25,423 nucleotides of DNA from JBDSYA01 sp039925865 (GCA_039925865.1 JBDSYA010000242.1:1-25423), one strand, 5' to 3'. Counted from the first letter of the stretch, positions 1-9,315 are shown. Notes: generated by a model from the sequence alone, not told the origin. Program-made: numbers and translations.

Positions 1-83
1 TTTGCATAAAAAAATTTATAGCTTAAAAATTTTACTTATTCTATATTGATAATTGTCATTTTTAAAACTGCAAAAATTATTAT

Positions 84-2171
84 ATGCAAAATTTGCTTCT
101 CATTTTAAAAGAGATCGCCTTCAATCTCAGCTGGTCATGGAATAAAGATGCTGTGGAATTATTCAATGAATTGAATCCCGAATTCTGGAATTGGTCAGGA
201 CATAATCCCGTAAAATTTTTGAACGAGATTAATCAGAATTATCTTATCAATACAATTGAAATAAAAAATCTCGGAGACAGGATCTTAGCAATATATTCTG
301 AACTAGAAGTATATCTGAATAAAAGATCATATTTTGAGGATAAATATTTTAAAAGCGAAACTCCTTTGATCGCATACTTCTCGGCTGAGTACGGTCTGAC
401 AGAATGTTTGAAAATATATTCCGGAGGACTTGGTGTTCTTTCTGGTGATCACATGAAATCCTCCTCGGATCTTGGCCTTCCGCTTGTCGGGATAGGTCTT
501 GCTTACCATTACGGATTTTTTGTTCAGCTTATAAATAAGAACGGATGGCAAACGGAAAATTATGAATTAAATGAATTTCAAAATCTTCCATTGTATCTGT
601 TAAGAGACGAACATTATAAACCTGTCAGGCTTGAAGTGAAACTTCCTCACAGCACGGTTCTTATTCAGGTGTGGGTGGTTCAGGTTGGAAGGGTAAAGCT
701 TTATCTGATGGATACTTTCATTGCGGAGAATGCTGTTGAAGACCGCAGAATTACTGACATTTTATACGGAGGAGACAGTGAAAAGAGAATTACTCAGGAG
801 ATCATTTTAGGAATTGGCGGAACAAGGCTGCTGGAAGAACTTGGCTATAATATTAAGGCATTCCATCTTAATGAAGGGCACTCTGCTTTTCTATGCTTTG
901 AAAGAATAAAATGTTATATGAAAAAATATAATGTTTCTTATCAAGAGGCTAAAAATGCATGCTACCATTCAAATATATTTACAACCCATACACCGGTTCC
1001 GGCAGGGATCGATATTTTTACAAAAGATCTTTTTACAAAATATTTTAAAAATTATGCTGAAGATGAAATTGGGATCAGCATAGATGAACTGTTTTTAGAA
1101 GGTGATATTAAAAAAGAATTCCCTGGAAACAACCAGTTCAATATGGCTCATCTTGCAATAAATAATTCTCGTTTCATAAATGGAGTCAGCAAACTTCATG
1201 GTGATGTCTCACGCAAAATGTGGATGCTTTCAGATAAGAGAAGCGAAATTGAATCGATCACAAATGGAATTCATACTTCAAGCTACCTGTCTCATTTTTC
1301 CAATGCTTTGTATAGTAAATATTTTACTAAAGAATATATGTCTGACGATAATATCTGGAGCCGTATTGACGAAATACCCGATGATGAGATCTGGACAATG
1401 AGACTTCTGAATAAATTTGACCTGATAAATTTTTCACGAAACCGGATCATGGAAAAGTGGATGATCCTTGGCGCAGATAAGGAAACATTGCACAAAGCAG
1501 AAAATATTCTAAACCCTGATGCTTTTACAATCGGCTTTGCACGAAGGTTTGCAACTTATAAAAGAGGAAATTTAATTTTCAGGGATCTGGAACGTCTGAA
1601 AAAAGTTATTAATGATGAAGCAATGCCGGTTCAATTTATATTTTCAGGCAAGGCACATCCAAATGATGAAGGCGGAAAAAATCTGATCGCTGAAATAATT
1701 TCATATTCTCAGGACTCTGACCTTAAAAATAAAATAATTTTTCTTGATAATTATGATATAAATGTTGCCCGGCATATGGTTCAGGGATGTGATCTGTGGC
1801 TGAACAATCCCCGCAGACCATTGGAAGCTTCCGGTACAAGCGGAATGAAGATCATAGCTAACGGAGGCTTGAACTTCAGTATTCTTGATGGATGGTGGGA
1901 CGAGGGCTATACTCCGGAAACCGGCTGGAAAATTGACAGTGCTATGGCGGATAATATTTCATTAGAAGTACGTGACAGTCTGGAAGCAAAGAGTTTATAT
2001 GATACACTTGAAAATGAAATTGTTCCTTTATTTTATTTGCGGAATAAAAACGGAATTCCTGAACAATGGATTAAGAAAATTAAATCATCCGTAAAAACAC
2101 TCGCGGCATATTATAACACAGGCAGAATGGTTAAAGAGTATTGTGACAGATTTTATATGAAAGTAAAATAG
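84..2171 (+). CDS. glgP: Alpha-glucan (glycogen) phosphorylase
   Basis: A 695-residue enzyme of the alpha-glucan phosphorylase family, which releases glucose 1-phosphate from glycogen or maltodextrins in the cytoplasm using pyridoxal phosphate. The N-terminus (about residues 5-50, with LSWSWNKDAVELF) matches the short extension (DUF3417) of the TIGR02094-type phosphorylases. Further family motifs are AYFSAEYGL and YSGGLGVLSGDH near residues 95-125, HLNEGHSAF, THTPVPAGID, ARRFATYKR and FSGKAHPND. EASGTSGMK carries the expected cofactor lysine at residue 589. The length suits the shorter bacterial form, distinct from the roughly 800-residue E. coli GlgP/MalP form. The ATG at 84 places the N-terminal extension at the start of the protein. 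No other glycogen gene is visible, and the left flank is cut off. The family is certain; the preferred glucan is not readable from sequence. Confidence 0.93.
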   Translation: MQNLLLILKEIAFNLSWSWNKDAVELFNELNPEFWNWSGHNPVKFLNEINQNYLINTIEIKNLGDRILAIYSELEVYLNKRSYFEDKYFKSETPLIAYFSAEYGLTECLKIYSGGLGVLSGDHMKSSSDLGLPLVGIGLAYHYGFFVQLINKNGWQTENYELNEFQNLPLYLLRDEHYKPVRLEVKLPHSTVLIQVWVVQVGRVKLYLMDTFIAENAVEDRRITDILYGGDSEKRITQEIILGIGGTRLLEELGYNIKAFHLNEGHSAFLCFERIKCYMKKYNVSYQEAKNACYHSNIFTTHTPVPAGIDIFTKDLFTKYFKNYAEDEIGISIDELFLEGDIKKEFPGNNQFNMAHLAINNSRFINGVSKLHGDVSRKMWMLSDKRSEIESITNGIHTSSYLSHFSNALYSKYFTKEYMSDDNIWSRIDEIPDDEIWTMRLLNKFDLINFSRNRIMEKWMILGADKETLHKAENILNPDAFTIGFARRFATYKRGNLIFRDLERLKKVINDEAMPVQFIFSGKAHPNDEGGKNLIAEIISYSQDSDLKNKIIFLDNYDINVARHMVQGCDLWLNNPRRPLEASGTSGMKIIANGGLNFSILDGWWDEGYTPETGWKIDSAMADNISLEVRDSLEAKSLYDTLENEIVPLFYLRNKNGIPEQWIKKIKSSVKTLAAYYNTGRMVKEYCDRFYMKVK

Positions 2172-2286
2172 ATATTGATTCAAATTTAAATTTATTCAAT
2201 TAAATATTTATTTTAATGTAAATATGTTATATTTTTAAATACACCGATCAAAGTAGTCCCAAATTATTTAATATTAATTAAAATCT

Positions 2287-4557
2287 ATGAAAACCTTTTA
2301 CACAAATACAAAAATAATTTTATTAATTGTTTTTGCATTGAGCTTAAATTCCTCTGATATATTTTCACAATTGAATGTTGGAGGTGCTCCTATCAGTTCA
2401 TTAACACAGTTGAGTTCAAATTTTCAGTCAGTCACAATGCCTGTAGTGGACTCAAGAAGATTGCTTGAAGAGGATGCAGCTACTGCAAATATTCCTGACA
2501 TGCCATTAAGATACGGCACCATCTTCGATGTAAACTACAATTTAGAAAACTCAGGAACATGGGAAATATTTGCTGACGGTAGCCGTATCTGGAGATTAGC
2601 GATTCTGTCTAATGATGCAATGTCACTCAATCTTACCTACAAAAATTTTTTCATGCCCAAAGGATCCGTCTTTTTTGTTTATAATCCGGGTAAGAATTTT
2701 GTGTTCGGTGGATTCACTGAGTTGAACAATAGTGAAGACAGGCAGTTTGCAACCACTCCTGTCCCGGGTAATACAACCGTTCTTGAATATTATGAACCTT
2801 CTTATTCCACAGGACAAGGCAGCATTACTGTATCACAAGTTGTTCACGGATACAAAGATATTATGGGATTTAATAATGTATTAGAGCTTCCATGCAATAT
2901 AAATATTAATTGCCCAATTGGAGGACCATGGGTAGATCAAAAAAGATCGGTAACAAGAATTACCTTTAATCTTGGCCCAAGCGGATTTTTATGCACAGGG
3001 TCATTGATGAATAATACACAAAATAACAGAACTCCTTATTACCTGACTGCTGAGCATTGCGCATCCGATAATTATTCAACAATGGTTTTTTATTTTAATT
3101 ATGAATCTGCGACTTGCAATGGTACAACAGGTCCTTTGTCTCAAACTTTAACGGGCGCAACTGTTAAATCTGAAAATTTTGCTACAGATTTCAGACTGTT
3201 GCTTTTTAACAATCCTGTACCCGCGGCGTACAATGCCTACTTTAACGGCTGGGATAAATCAGGAAATAATCCAACAGTTGAAACTGCCATTCATCATCCC
3301 GGAGGTGTAATAAAGAAAATATCTATGGATGAAAATCCTGCAGTAACATCAAATGGTTTTGGCGGAAGACTGCCCGGCGGTTTCTGGGACGTTGTCTGGG
3401 ATCAGGGAGTAACAGAAGGTGGTTCGTCAGGATGTCCTATGTATGATCAGAATAAAAGAGTAATCGGTCAAAATCTCGGAGGTAATCCTGCAAGTTGTAC
3501 AAATCCACAATCCGTACATAAAGTTTTCGGAAAACTTTCTGAATCATGGGCATTTGGTGGAAGCTCCGGAACTCAGTTGAAAGATTGGTTAGACCCTATA
3601 AATTCCGGTGTAGCAACTCTCGATGGAATAGATGATCTGACAGGTGTTGCACCCGTTTCAAATTTTACTTCAAACATTCAAAATCTTCCGATTGGAGGAG
3701 GAAGTGTAGACTTTTATGATCTTTCGACAAATAGCCCGACGAGCTGGAGCTGGAGTTTCCCCGGAGGCACACCATCAACTTCAAATGTCAGAAACCCAAC
3801 CGGGATCACATATTCAGCTACAGGTCCGTATGTTGTTTCATTGACTACAACTAATTCTTTCGGTTCTAATTTAAAGACAATAATAGATTATGTAACAGTT
3901 GCAGGAGTTCCTTTAAATACTTTTACTCAGCAAACTCCGCTTAATAACTCTACAATTCTAGTAAGCCAGACAGATCCTTCCATATTCAGATTCATCTGGA
4001 GTACATCTAATCCAAGCAATACAGTATCCTACAAATTTAAGATTAAGAAGGCAGGACCGGGGACAGAATATACGTACAGGTCTGATAATAACGGACTTGA
4101 TACAGTTTCAAGTTTCAGAAAAAGTTTCCTTGATAGTCTGGCTGTCACAATGGGTGTATCTGGAGGTGATTCAGCAACCTGTTCATGGAGAGTATCAGCA
4201 TTTAACGGCTTAGATTCGATAACAACATCTCCAATAATTGTTAAGATAAGAAGATCACCTGTTGGTATTAATCAGGTATCTTCAATAGTCCCTGATAATT
4301 TCAAATTATATAATAATTATCCTAATCCGTTTAATCCAAATACAATAATTAAGTTCGATGTTTCAAGGAGCCAGCAGGTAGTTTTGAAAGTTTATAATTT
4401 GCTTGGTGAAGTAGTATCAACCCTTGTTAATGAAAATTTATCAGCGGGAAGTTACAATGTACAGTTTAATGCAGGCTCAATATCAAGCGGAATGTATTTT
4501 TACAGGTTGGAAACAGATGGATTTGTAGCAACCAAAAGAATGGTTCTTGTAAAATAG
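2287..4557 (+). CDS. Secreted trypsin-like (lysyl-endopeptidase-type) serine protease with PKD and T9SS sorting domains
   Basis: A 756-residue multidomain secreted protease. Residues 1-28 are a signal peptide ending ...DIFSQ. Residues about 30-195 look like a beta-rich propeptide. Residues about 200-445 form an S1-type serine protease domain with an intact triad: His257 in TAEHC, Asp301 in ATDFRLLLF and Ser381 in GGSSGCPMYD. These motifs, and several cysteines, resemble lysyl endopeptidase (Achromobacter protease I). Residues about 455-540 are a PKD domain (WSWSFPGG). The C-terminus from about residue 668 is a T9SS type A sorting domain with NYPNPFNPNT at 677-686 and a YFYRLETDG end. By family knowledge the protein crosses the outer membrane through the type IX system, whose genes are not in this window, and the C-terminal domain is removed or anchored. 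Lysine specificity is inferred only. A strong terminator follows, so the gene is probably monocistronic. Confidence 0.88.
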   Translation: MKTFYTNTKIILLIVFALSLNSSDIFSQLNVGGAPISSLTQLSSNFQSVTMPVVDSRRLLEEDAATANIPDMPLRYGTIFDVNYNLENSGTWEIFADGSRIWRLAILSNDAMSLNLTYKNFFMPKGSVFFVYNPGKNFVFGGFTELNNSEDRQFATTPVPGNTTVLEYYEPSYSTGQGSITVSQVVHGYKDIMGFNNVLELPCNININCPIGGPWVDQKRSVTRITFNLGPSGFLCTGSLMNNTQNNRTPYYLTAEHCASDNYSTMVFYFNYESATCNGTTGPLSQTLTGATVKSENFATDFRLLLFNNPVPAAYNAYFNGWDKSGNNPTVETAIHHPGGVIKKISMDENPAVTSNGFGGRLPGGFWDVVWDQGVTEGGSSGCPMYDQNKRVIGQNLGGNPASCTNPQSVHKVFGKLSESWAFGGSSGTQLKDWLDPINSGVATLDGIDDLTGVAPVSNFTSNIQNLPIGGGSVDFYDLSTNSPTSWSWSFPGGTPSTSNVRNPTGITYSATGPYVVSLTTTNSFGSNLKTIIDYVTVAGVPLNTFTQQTPLNNSTILVSQTDPSIFRFIWSTSNPSNTVSYKFKIKKAGPGTEYTYRSDNNGLDTVSSFRKSFLDSLAVTMGVSGGDSATCSWRVSAFNGLDSITTSPIIVKIRRSPVGINQVSSIVPDNFKLYNNYPNPFNPNTIIKFDVSRSQQVVLKVYNLLGEVVSTLVNENLSAGSYNVQFNAGSISSGMYFYRLETDGFVATKRMVLVK

Positions 4558-4587
4558 CATTGATTGGATTTTGCTAAAGATTTATTG

Positions 4588-4620
4588 AAAAGGGTTTTGC
4601 GCAAGCGAAACCCTTTTTTT
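4588..4620 (+). terminator. Intrinsic terminator after the secreted protease gene
   Basis: Arms 4588-4600 and 4605-4617 form a 13-bp stem with one T-G wobble, closed by a GCAA (GNRA-type) tetraloop at 4601-4604. The run of T from 4614 to 4620 both completes the stem and supplies the terminator tract. It lies 31 bases after the protease stop codon. The A-run on the left arm could allow function in both orientations, but no gene converges on it. Confidence 0.9.
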
Positions 4621-4763
4621 AATTCAGCTTAAATTTATTAAAGTTGAATACTCCGGTCTTAACTTTTGGATCACTTTTCAATAATATAAAACATTCAATA
4701 TAACAAACTTACTTTTAAAATTCATTCAAGAGTCATATTTTAAATGAATACAAAAATCATTTA

Positions 4764-5861
4764 ATGAAAAAGCCTTACCCGCCGATCTATTATTCTGAAT
4801 ATTTACAGCTTGAAAAATTACTTACAAGCCAGCTTCCAAAAAGCGACGAGTACAAAAAGCATGCACACGATGAAATGCTTTTCATAATTGTCCATCAGGC
4901 TTATGAGCTTTGGTTTAAGCAGATCCTGCATGAGCTTGATTCCGTTATTGAAATGTTTCATAAAGATGATGTTGATGAGAAAAGTATCGGCATTGCAGTG
5001 GCGCGTTTGAGAAGGATTACAGTCATACAAAAAGTTCTTATCGATCAGCTTGATATCTTAGAAACAATGACACCGCTTGATTTTCTCGAATTCAGGGATT
5101 TTCTTATACCTGCGTCGGGGTTTCAAAGTTTCCAGTTCAGATTTATTGAAAATAAGCTTGGACTTAATATGGATAACAGGGTAAAGTTTGATAATAAAAA
5201 TTATTATTCAGCAGTCTCAGATGTTCATCAGAAAATGATGATCGATTCAGAGAATTCTATGTCTTTATTTGAAACTGTAGATAAGTGGCTTTCAAGAATT
5301 CCTTTTTTAAAAATTCAGTCGTTTGATTTCTGGACACATTACAAAGATGCAGTTGCAGCAATGCTGGAAAATGAAAAACAAATTATAAACAGCAACCCTA
5401 GTTTAACTGAAGAGAAGAGAATTAAACAGTTGAAAGAATTTGAAAACACAATTGAAAAATTTGAAGCTCTTTTGAATGAGGAGAAGCATGACGAACTGGT
5501 AAGTCAGGGTTTGCGCAGGCTATCTTACAAATCCACTCTCGCGGCTTTGTTCATAAATTTATACCGTGATGAGCCGATACTCCATCTTCCGTTTGGATTT
5601 CTTACTTACCTGGTGGATATTGACGAGCTGTTTACCACGTGGAGATATAAACACGCTTTGATGGTTCATAGAATGATCGGAGCTAAGGTCGGTACAGGAG
5701 GATCTTCCGGTCATCACTATTTAATGCAGACAACAGAAAAGCATAAAGTTTTTAAAGATCTGTTCAATTTATCTACATATCTGATTCCCCGTTCTGAACT
5801 TCCGGAACTTCCGGAAGAACTAAAATCCAAGTTAGGATTTAATTATTCAGTTAACAGATAA
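4764..5861 (+). CDS. kynA: Tryptophan 2,3-dioxygenase
   Basis: A 365-residue haem enzyme that opens the tryptophan indole ring to give N-formylkynurenine, the first step of the kynurenine pathway. Family residues are in place by comparison with human and Xanthomonas TDO: the active-site His44 in VHQAYELWFKQIL, Arg111 in LDFLEFRDFL (binds the substrate carboxylate), the PASGFQSFQFR segment at about 116-126, the haem-ligand His297 in WRYKHALMVHRMIG, and the GTGGSSGHHYL substrate loop. The length lies between the about 280-300-residue proteobacterial and about 400-residue animal forms. The ATG at 4764 gives a plausible N-terminus. It stands alone: none of the kynurenine formamidase, kynureninase or monooxygenase genes is nearby, so its role (tryptophan breakdown or NAD synthesis) cannot be read from context. 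Confidence 0.94.
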   Translation: MKKPYPPIYYSEYLQLEKLLTSQLPKSDEYKKHAHDEMLFIIVHQAYELWFKQILHELDSVIEMFHKDDVDEKSIGIAVARLRRITVIQKVLIDQLDILETMTPLDFLEFRDFLIPASGFQSFQFRFIENKLGLNMDNRVKFDNKNYYSAVSDVHQKMMIDSENSMSLFETVDKWLSRIPFLKIQSFDFWTHYKDAVAAMLENEKQIINSNPSLTEEKRIKQLKEFENTIEKFEALLNEEKHDELVSQGLRRLSYKSTLAALFINLYRDEPILHLPFGFLTYLVDIDELFTTWRYKHALMVHRMIGAKVGTGGSSGHHYLMQTTEKHKVFKDLFNLSTYLIPRSELPELPEELKSKLGFNYSVNR

Positions 5862-6003
5862 TTATATTGTCAAAGGATGGAGACATTAATCAAATAAAAT
5901 ATTTTACATTTCAATTCTGCAAAACTTTGGTCCCCTGTATTAAAATTGAATAATCACATAATTACAAAAAACTAATAACACAATTGCAAACAACTTTATA
6001 AGA

Positions 6004-6888
6004 GTGACTGATAACTCAAAAATAATTGACGGGAAATTAATTTCCTCGCAGATAAAAAGTGAAATAAAATGGGAAACAGAAACTCTTAAATCAACAAAAG
6101 GCATCACACCGGGACTTGCTTTCATTTTAGTCGGAGATGATCCTGCCTCCAGGGTATATGTAAAAAATAAAGGTAAAGCATGTCAGGAACTTGGATACTA
6201 TTCTGTTACTAAAACTTTATCTGAAAACATTTCTGAAAATGAGCTTGTAGAAATAATAAAAAATTTCAACGAAGATTCCGCCATACACGGCATACTGGTT
6301 CAGCTTCCGCTACCGCGCCATATTAATGAACAAAGTATTATTGAAGCCATTGATCCCTCAAAAGACGTAGATGGATTTCATCCGTTAAATACCGGACGAT
6401 TAGCGAGAGGCGAAAAATGTTTTCTGCCCTGCACACCTTACGGCATTACTGAGCTTATCAAAAGGAGTAAAATCGAAACTGAAGGAAAGCTCGCAGTTAT
6501 CCTGGGAAGAAGCAATATTGTCGGAAAACCTGTGGCAAGTTTACTTTTGTCAAGGGATTTCAATTCGACAGTAACAGTTTGCCACAGCAAAACAAACAAC
6601 ATCAGGGAATTATCTCAACAGGCGGATATATTAATTGCAGCCATTGGTAAAGCAAACTTTGTTAAAAGTGATTTCATTAAAGAAGGTTGTACAATTATAG
6701 ATGTAGGAATAAACAGGATCGAAGATAGTAACAGTAAAACCGGATTTAAGATAACCGGCGATGTTGATTTTGAAGATTGTTATGAAAAATGCGGGATGAT
6801 AACTCCTGTGCCGGGCGGTGTCGGTCCTATGACTATCGCAATGCTTATGAGAAATACGCTTGAATCTGCTAAAGGTCTTTTTAAATGA
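6004..6888 (+). CDS. folD: Bifunctional methylenetetrahydrofolate dehydrogenase / methenyltetrahydrofolate cyclohydrolase
   Basis: A 294-residue cytoplasmic enzyme that interconverts methylene-, methenyl- and 10-formyl-tetrahydrofolate, supplying one-carbon units for purines and formyl-Met-tRNA. Conserved signatures run in order: YVKNKGKAC with Tyr52 and catalytic Lys56, GILVQLPLPRHI, KDVDGFHPLNTG, the nucleotide-binding stretch VILGRSNIVGKP, CHSKT, DVGINR, and the C-terminal TPVPGGVGPMTIAML. The start is GTG at 6004; no in-frame ATG lies near it, and the resulting IIDGKLISSQI begins where FolD proteins normally begin. Its TGA stop overlaps the start codon of prmA by four bases (ATGA), so the two are very likely co-translated. 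Confidence 0.96.
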   Translation: MTDNSKIIDGKLISSQIKSEIKWETETLKSTKGITPGLAFILVGDDPASRVYVKNKGKACQELGYYSVTKTLSENISENELVEIIKNFNEDSAIHGILVQLPLPRHINEQSIIEAIDPSKDVDGFHPLNTGRLARGEKCFLPCTPYGITELIKRSKIETEGKLAVILGRSNIVGKPVASLLLSRDFNSTVTVCHSKTNNIRELSQQADILIAAIGKANFVKSDFIKEGCTIIDVGINRIEDSNSKTGFKITGDVDFEDCYEKCGMITPVPGGVGPMTIAMLMRNTLESAKGLFK

Positions 6889-7742
6889 AAAATAATTATT
6901 ATGAGGTCAGCATTTCCTTTTCAAAAGACAATTATGATGTTCTGTATAATTTTCTTTATCTGCAGGGAATAACAAATTTCTTAGAAGAAAACGGATTTGT
7001 TAAAATGTATTTTGATATTTCAACATTCAATAATATCGAAACATTAAGATCTTCATTGATCAGTGAAAAAATTATTGATGAAGAAAATTTTGAGGTAAAT
7101 GAATTTGAAAATAAGAACTGGAATGAAGAATGGGAAAGATCAATTGAACCTGTTTACATAAGTGATAAGATCATTATTTACCCGTCATGGAAAAAAAACA
7201 GCTTGAATAATACTCAAGATAAGATAATGATCGAGATCGATCCGAAGATGTCTTTCGGAACAGGCCATAATGAAACAACGCAGCTTGTGCTGGAGCTGAT
7301 GTGTAAATATATAGTTGGCAACGAAATAAAACTTCTTGACTTCGGATGCGGAACGGGAATTTTAACAATTTCCGGATTAAAGCTCGGAGTAAGTAAAGCA
7401 ACTGCAATTGACATAGATGATGATTCAATTGAAAATGCTGAAGAAAATTTTAAAATAAATTCAGTTAACGAGAGAGTTAAATTATTTAAATGCAGTATTT
7501 CCGAAATCAATGAAAATTCATTTGATATCATTTGTGCAAACATCATAAGAAGTGTAATAACAGATAATATAGTTCACGTAAGAAGCAAAATTAAAACCGG
7601 AGGAAAATTATTTTTATCGGGAATTTTAGTTTCTGATGATCAGGAAATCATTGAATGTTTCGTGCAAAACGATTTCAAAGTTATCGATATATCAGTAAGA
7701 TCAGAATGGATCGGAATTTATGCAGTTAAGATTTCTGAATAA
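6885..7742 (+). CDS. prmA: Ribosomal protein L11 methyltransferase
   Basis: A 285-residue S-adenosylmethionine-dependent methyltransferase predicted to trimethylate ribosomal protein L11. The N-terminal about 90 residues form the L11-recognition region. It is followed by the family signature EIDPKMSFGTGHNETTQL (about 119-136), the SAM motif LLDFGCGTGILTI (about 149-161), an acidic IDIDDDSIENA segment, and the catalytic-loop motif ICANIIRSVI. The length is typical. The ATG overlaps the folD stop by four bases, which indicates translational coupling; a terminator-like hairpin lies 17 bases after the stop. Identification is secure because the FGTGHNETT motif is characteristic of PrmA. Confidence 0.94.
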   Translation: MKNNYYEVSISFSKDNYDVLYNFLYLQGITNFLEENGFVKMYFDISTFNNIETLRSSLISEKIIDEENFEVNEFENKNWNEEWERSIEPVYISDKIIIYPSWKKNSLNNTQDKIMIEIDPKMSFGTGHNETTQLVLELMCKYIVGNEIKLLDFGCGTGILTISGLKLGVSKATAIDIDDDSIENAEENFKINSVNERVKLFKCSISEINENSFDIICANIIRSVITDNIVHVRSKIKTGGKLFLSGILVSDDQEIIECFVQNDFKVIDISVRSEWIGIYAVKISE

Positions 7743-7759
7743 TATTAACGGAGTTTTGA

Positions 7760-7794
7760 AAGTTTCCATAGAGTCTTTTGGAGACTTGATTTTT
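7760..7794 (+). terminator. Probable intrinsic terminator after folD-prmA
   Basis: Arms 7760-7767 and 7780-7787 pair over 8 bp (one T-G wobble), with a 12-base loop and then GATTTTT. A shorter alternative hairpin (7772-7776 with 7782-7786) uses part of the same sequence. It is the right distance after prmA and before mscL, but the T-tract is short and offset by two bases. Confidence 0.5.
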
Positions 7795-7859
7795 AGCACA
7801 GCTGACTTTTTTTATTAACATTATAATTGTATTTTTATTTCAGTATACGTTCAATATTT

Positions 7860-8225
7860 ATGATAAAAGAATTTAAGGCGTTCATTTCGCAAGGTAATGC
7901 TGTTGATCTTGCAATTGGAGTAATAATTGGAGTAGCCTTCGGAGCGATAGTAAATTCTATTGTGTCCGATCTCATTATGCCTGTAATCGGTATAGTTATA
8001 GGTGGAATTAATTTCGCAGAATTAAAGACCACTATCGGCAGTGCAGTTTTGTCTTATGGAAAATTAATCCAGGCAGTAATAAACTTTATTATCATTGCCA
8101 TTGTATTATTTATATTAGTAAAAGGAATAAACCGTTTCAGAACCAAAAAGGGAGATATCCCTATTCCTCCGACCAAAGATCAGGAGTTGCTTATCGAGAT
8201 CAGGGATCTGTTAAAATCTAAATGA
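7860..8225 (+). CDS. mscL: Large-conductance mechanosensitive channel MscL
   Basis: A 121-residue inner-membrane channel that opens under membrane tension and releases solutes during hypo-osmotic shock. The start is taken as the ATG at 7860, because MIKEFKAFISQGNAVDLAIGV matches the conserved MscL N-terminus. An in-frame ATG at 7827 would add 11 residues (YFYFSIRSIF-like) that are not part of the family. TM1 covers about residues 13-43 with the pore-lining GVIIGVAFGAIVNSIV followed by the conserved DLIMP. TM2 is about residues 65-90. The C-terminal end (DQELLIEIRDLLKSK) is the usual cytoplasmic helix. It is flanked by a probable terminator upstream and appears to be a single gene. Confidence 0.95.
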   Translation: MIKEFKAFISQGNAVDLAIGVIIGVAFGAIVNSIVSDLIMPVIGIVIGGINFAELKTTIGSAVLSYGKLIQAVINFIIIAIVLFILVKGINRFRTKKGDIPIPPTKDQELLIEIRDLLKSK

Positions 8226-8295
8226 GTAAGGGCAAATTTTACCTTTTAAAAAAAACATAGTAATTGTTAAGTTACTTTGCTTAAAAAAATTTCTT

Positions 8296-8949
8296 ATGGC
8301 TAAATTCGTATCCAATAAAAATGAAACAATCCGGCTTTTCAAAAATCCTGTGTTAGAATATTTTTCACACATACATCCTGCAACTCCTATAATTGTATTT
8401 CTTCCTGTCATACTTGTGACATTTTATTTCGGAATTGTTGAAGTAGGCATTTTATCAGGAACAGTCACCTTTCTGATCGGAGCTTTACTCTGGACTTTAA
8501 TGGAATATGTAATTCACAGATGGGCATTTCATTATCATCCTAAAACAGATGCAGGCAGAAGAATTCATTTTCTTGTTCACGGTATTCATCATGATTATCC
8601 CAGAGATGCTACACGTCTTGTAATGCCTTTACTGGTGAGCATTCCTTTGGCGATAGTTTTCTTTTTCCTTTTTAAAACTGCGTTCAGTACATTTTATCTG
8701 AATATGTTTTCGGGGTTTGCTTTCGGATATGTTTCTTATGATTCAATTCATTATGCAACTCATCACTTTGACATGAATGGGAAAATCGGGAAGTTTTTGA
8801 AAACGTATCATCTTCGTCATCATTACAGTGATGATGATACCGCATATGGTGTAAGCAACCCGCTTTGGGATTATATTTTTGGAACAATTCCCAAGCAGTT
8901 AAAAGAAAAGAAGAATTCCAAATCATCGATCGTTGTTGGAAAAGGTTAA
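8296..8949 (+). CDS. Di-iron fatty acid hydroxylase (sterol desaturase superfamily)
   Basis: A 217-residue integral membrane protein with the histidine clusters of the fatty acid hydroxylase/sterol desaturase superfamily: HRWAFHYH (74-81), HFLVHGIHH (91-99), HYATHH (152-157) and HLRHHY (172-177). These ligate a non-haem di-iron centre. Hydrophobic segments at about 31-45, 50-68, 109-127 and 136-150 fit the family's membrane core. The closing TAYGVSNPLWDYIFGT is also typical. The arrangement most resembles fatty acid 2-hydroxylases (the Scs7/FA2H type), which hydroxylate the alpha carbon of acyl chains, for example in lipids of Bacteroidota. That substrate is inferred; sterol or carotenoid substrates cannot be excluded. 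No lipid-synthesis gene lies next to it. Confidence 0.82.
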   Translation: MAKFVSNKNETIRLFKNPVLEYFSHIHPATPIIVFLPVILVTFYFGIVEVGILSGTVTFLIGALLWTLMEYVIHRWAFHYHPKTDAGRRIHFLVHGIHHDYPRDATRLVMPLLVSIPLAIVFFFLFKTAFSTFYLNMFSGFAFGYVSYDSIHYATHHFDMNGKIGKFLKTYHLRHHYSDDDTAYGVSNPLWDYIFGTIPKQLKEKKNSKSSIVVGKG

Positions 8950-8994
8950 TTCGTTAACAATCCTTTGATACTAATGATACTAAAACTCTGATTT

Positions 8995-9315
8995 TTGGAA
9001 GATAATATTTTCAATATCCCTGATCAGCTTACCGGAGAGTTCGAACAATTCCTCCCAATTATCTCAAATCCAAATATTTATATCGAAAGAATAATTTCGT
9101 CAGGTCATAATACGCCCGATGGTCAATGGCTTGAAGATGACAGAAACGAATGGGTCTTATTGATCCGGGGACATTCTGAAATACTTTTAGAAAACGGCGA
9201 AACAAAAATGTTGAACTCCGGTGATCATATCATGATCGGGAAAAATAAAAAACACAGAATTGTAAAGACCAGTAAAGATCCTGATTGCATCTGGCTTGCA
9301 GTGTATTTCGAATAA
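8995..9315 (+). CDS. Small cupin-domain protein
   Basis: A 106-residue single-domain cupin. The core (about residues 25-105) shows the double-stranded beta-helix pattern: GHNTPDGQWLEDDRNEWVLLIRG, then EILLENGETKMLNSGDHIMIGKNKKHRI. The usual first metal motif is altered (GHNTPDG...E), while the second keeps a GDHIMI...KKHRI histidine, so metal binding is uncertain. The start is TTG at 8995: an in-frame TGA ends at 8991 and the next in-frame ATG is past the middle of the fold. Related small cupins occur widely in bacteria without a known reaction. It lies 46 bases after the hydroxylase and 75 bases before the cytosine deaminase, so it could share a transcript with either. I cannot assign a substrate. 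Confidence 0.75.
   Translation: MEDNIFNIPDQLTGEFEQFLPIISNPNIYIERIISSGHNTPDGQWLEDDRNEWVLLIRGHSEILLENGETKMLNSGDHIMIGKNKKHRIVKTSKDPDCIWLAVYFE

Noticed and set aside
7214..7546. 110-codon open frame antisense to prmA
   Set aside because: It mirrors the conserved prmA motifs and is a shadow of that gene.
8941..8966. Hairpin with a TTCG tetraloop at the end of the hydroxylase gene
   Set aside because: The stem is interrupted by a four-base bulge and no T-tract follows, so it is not a convincing terminator.
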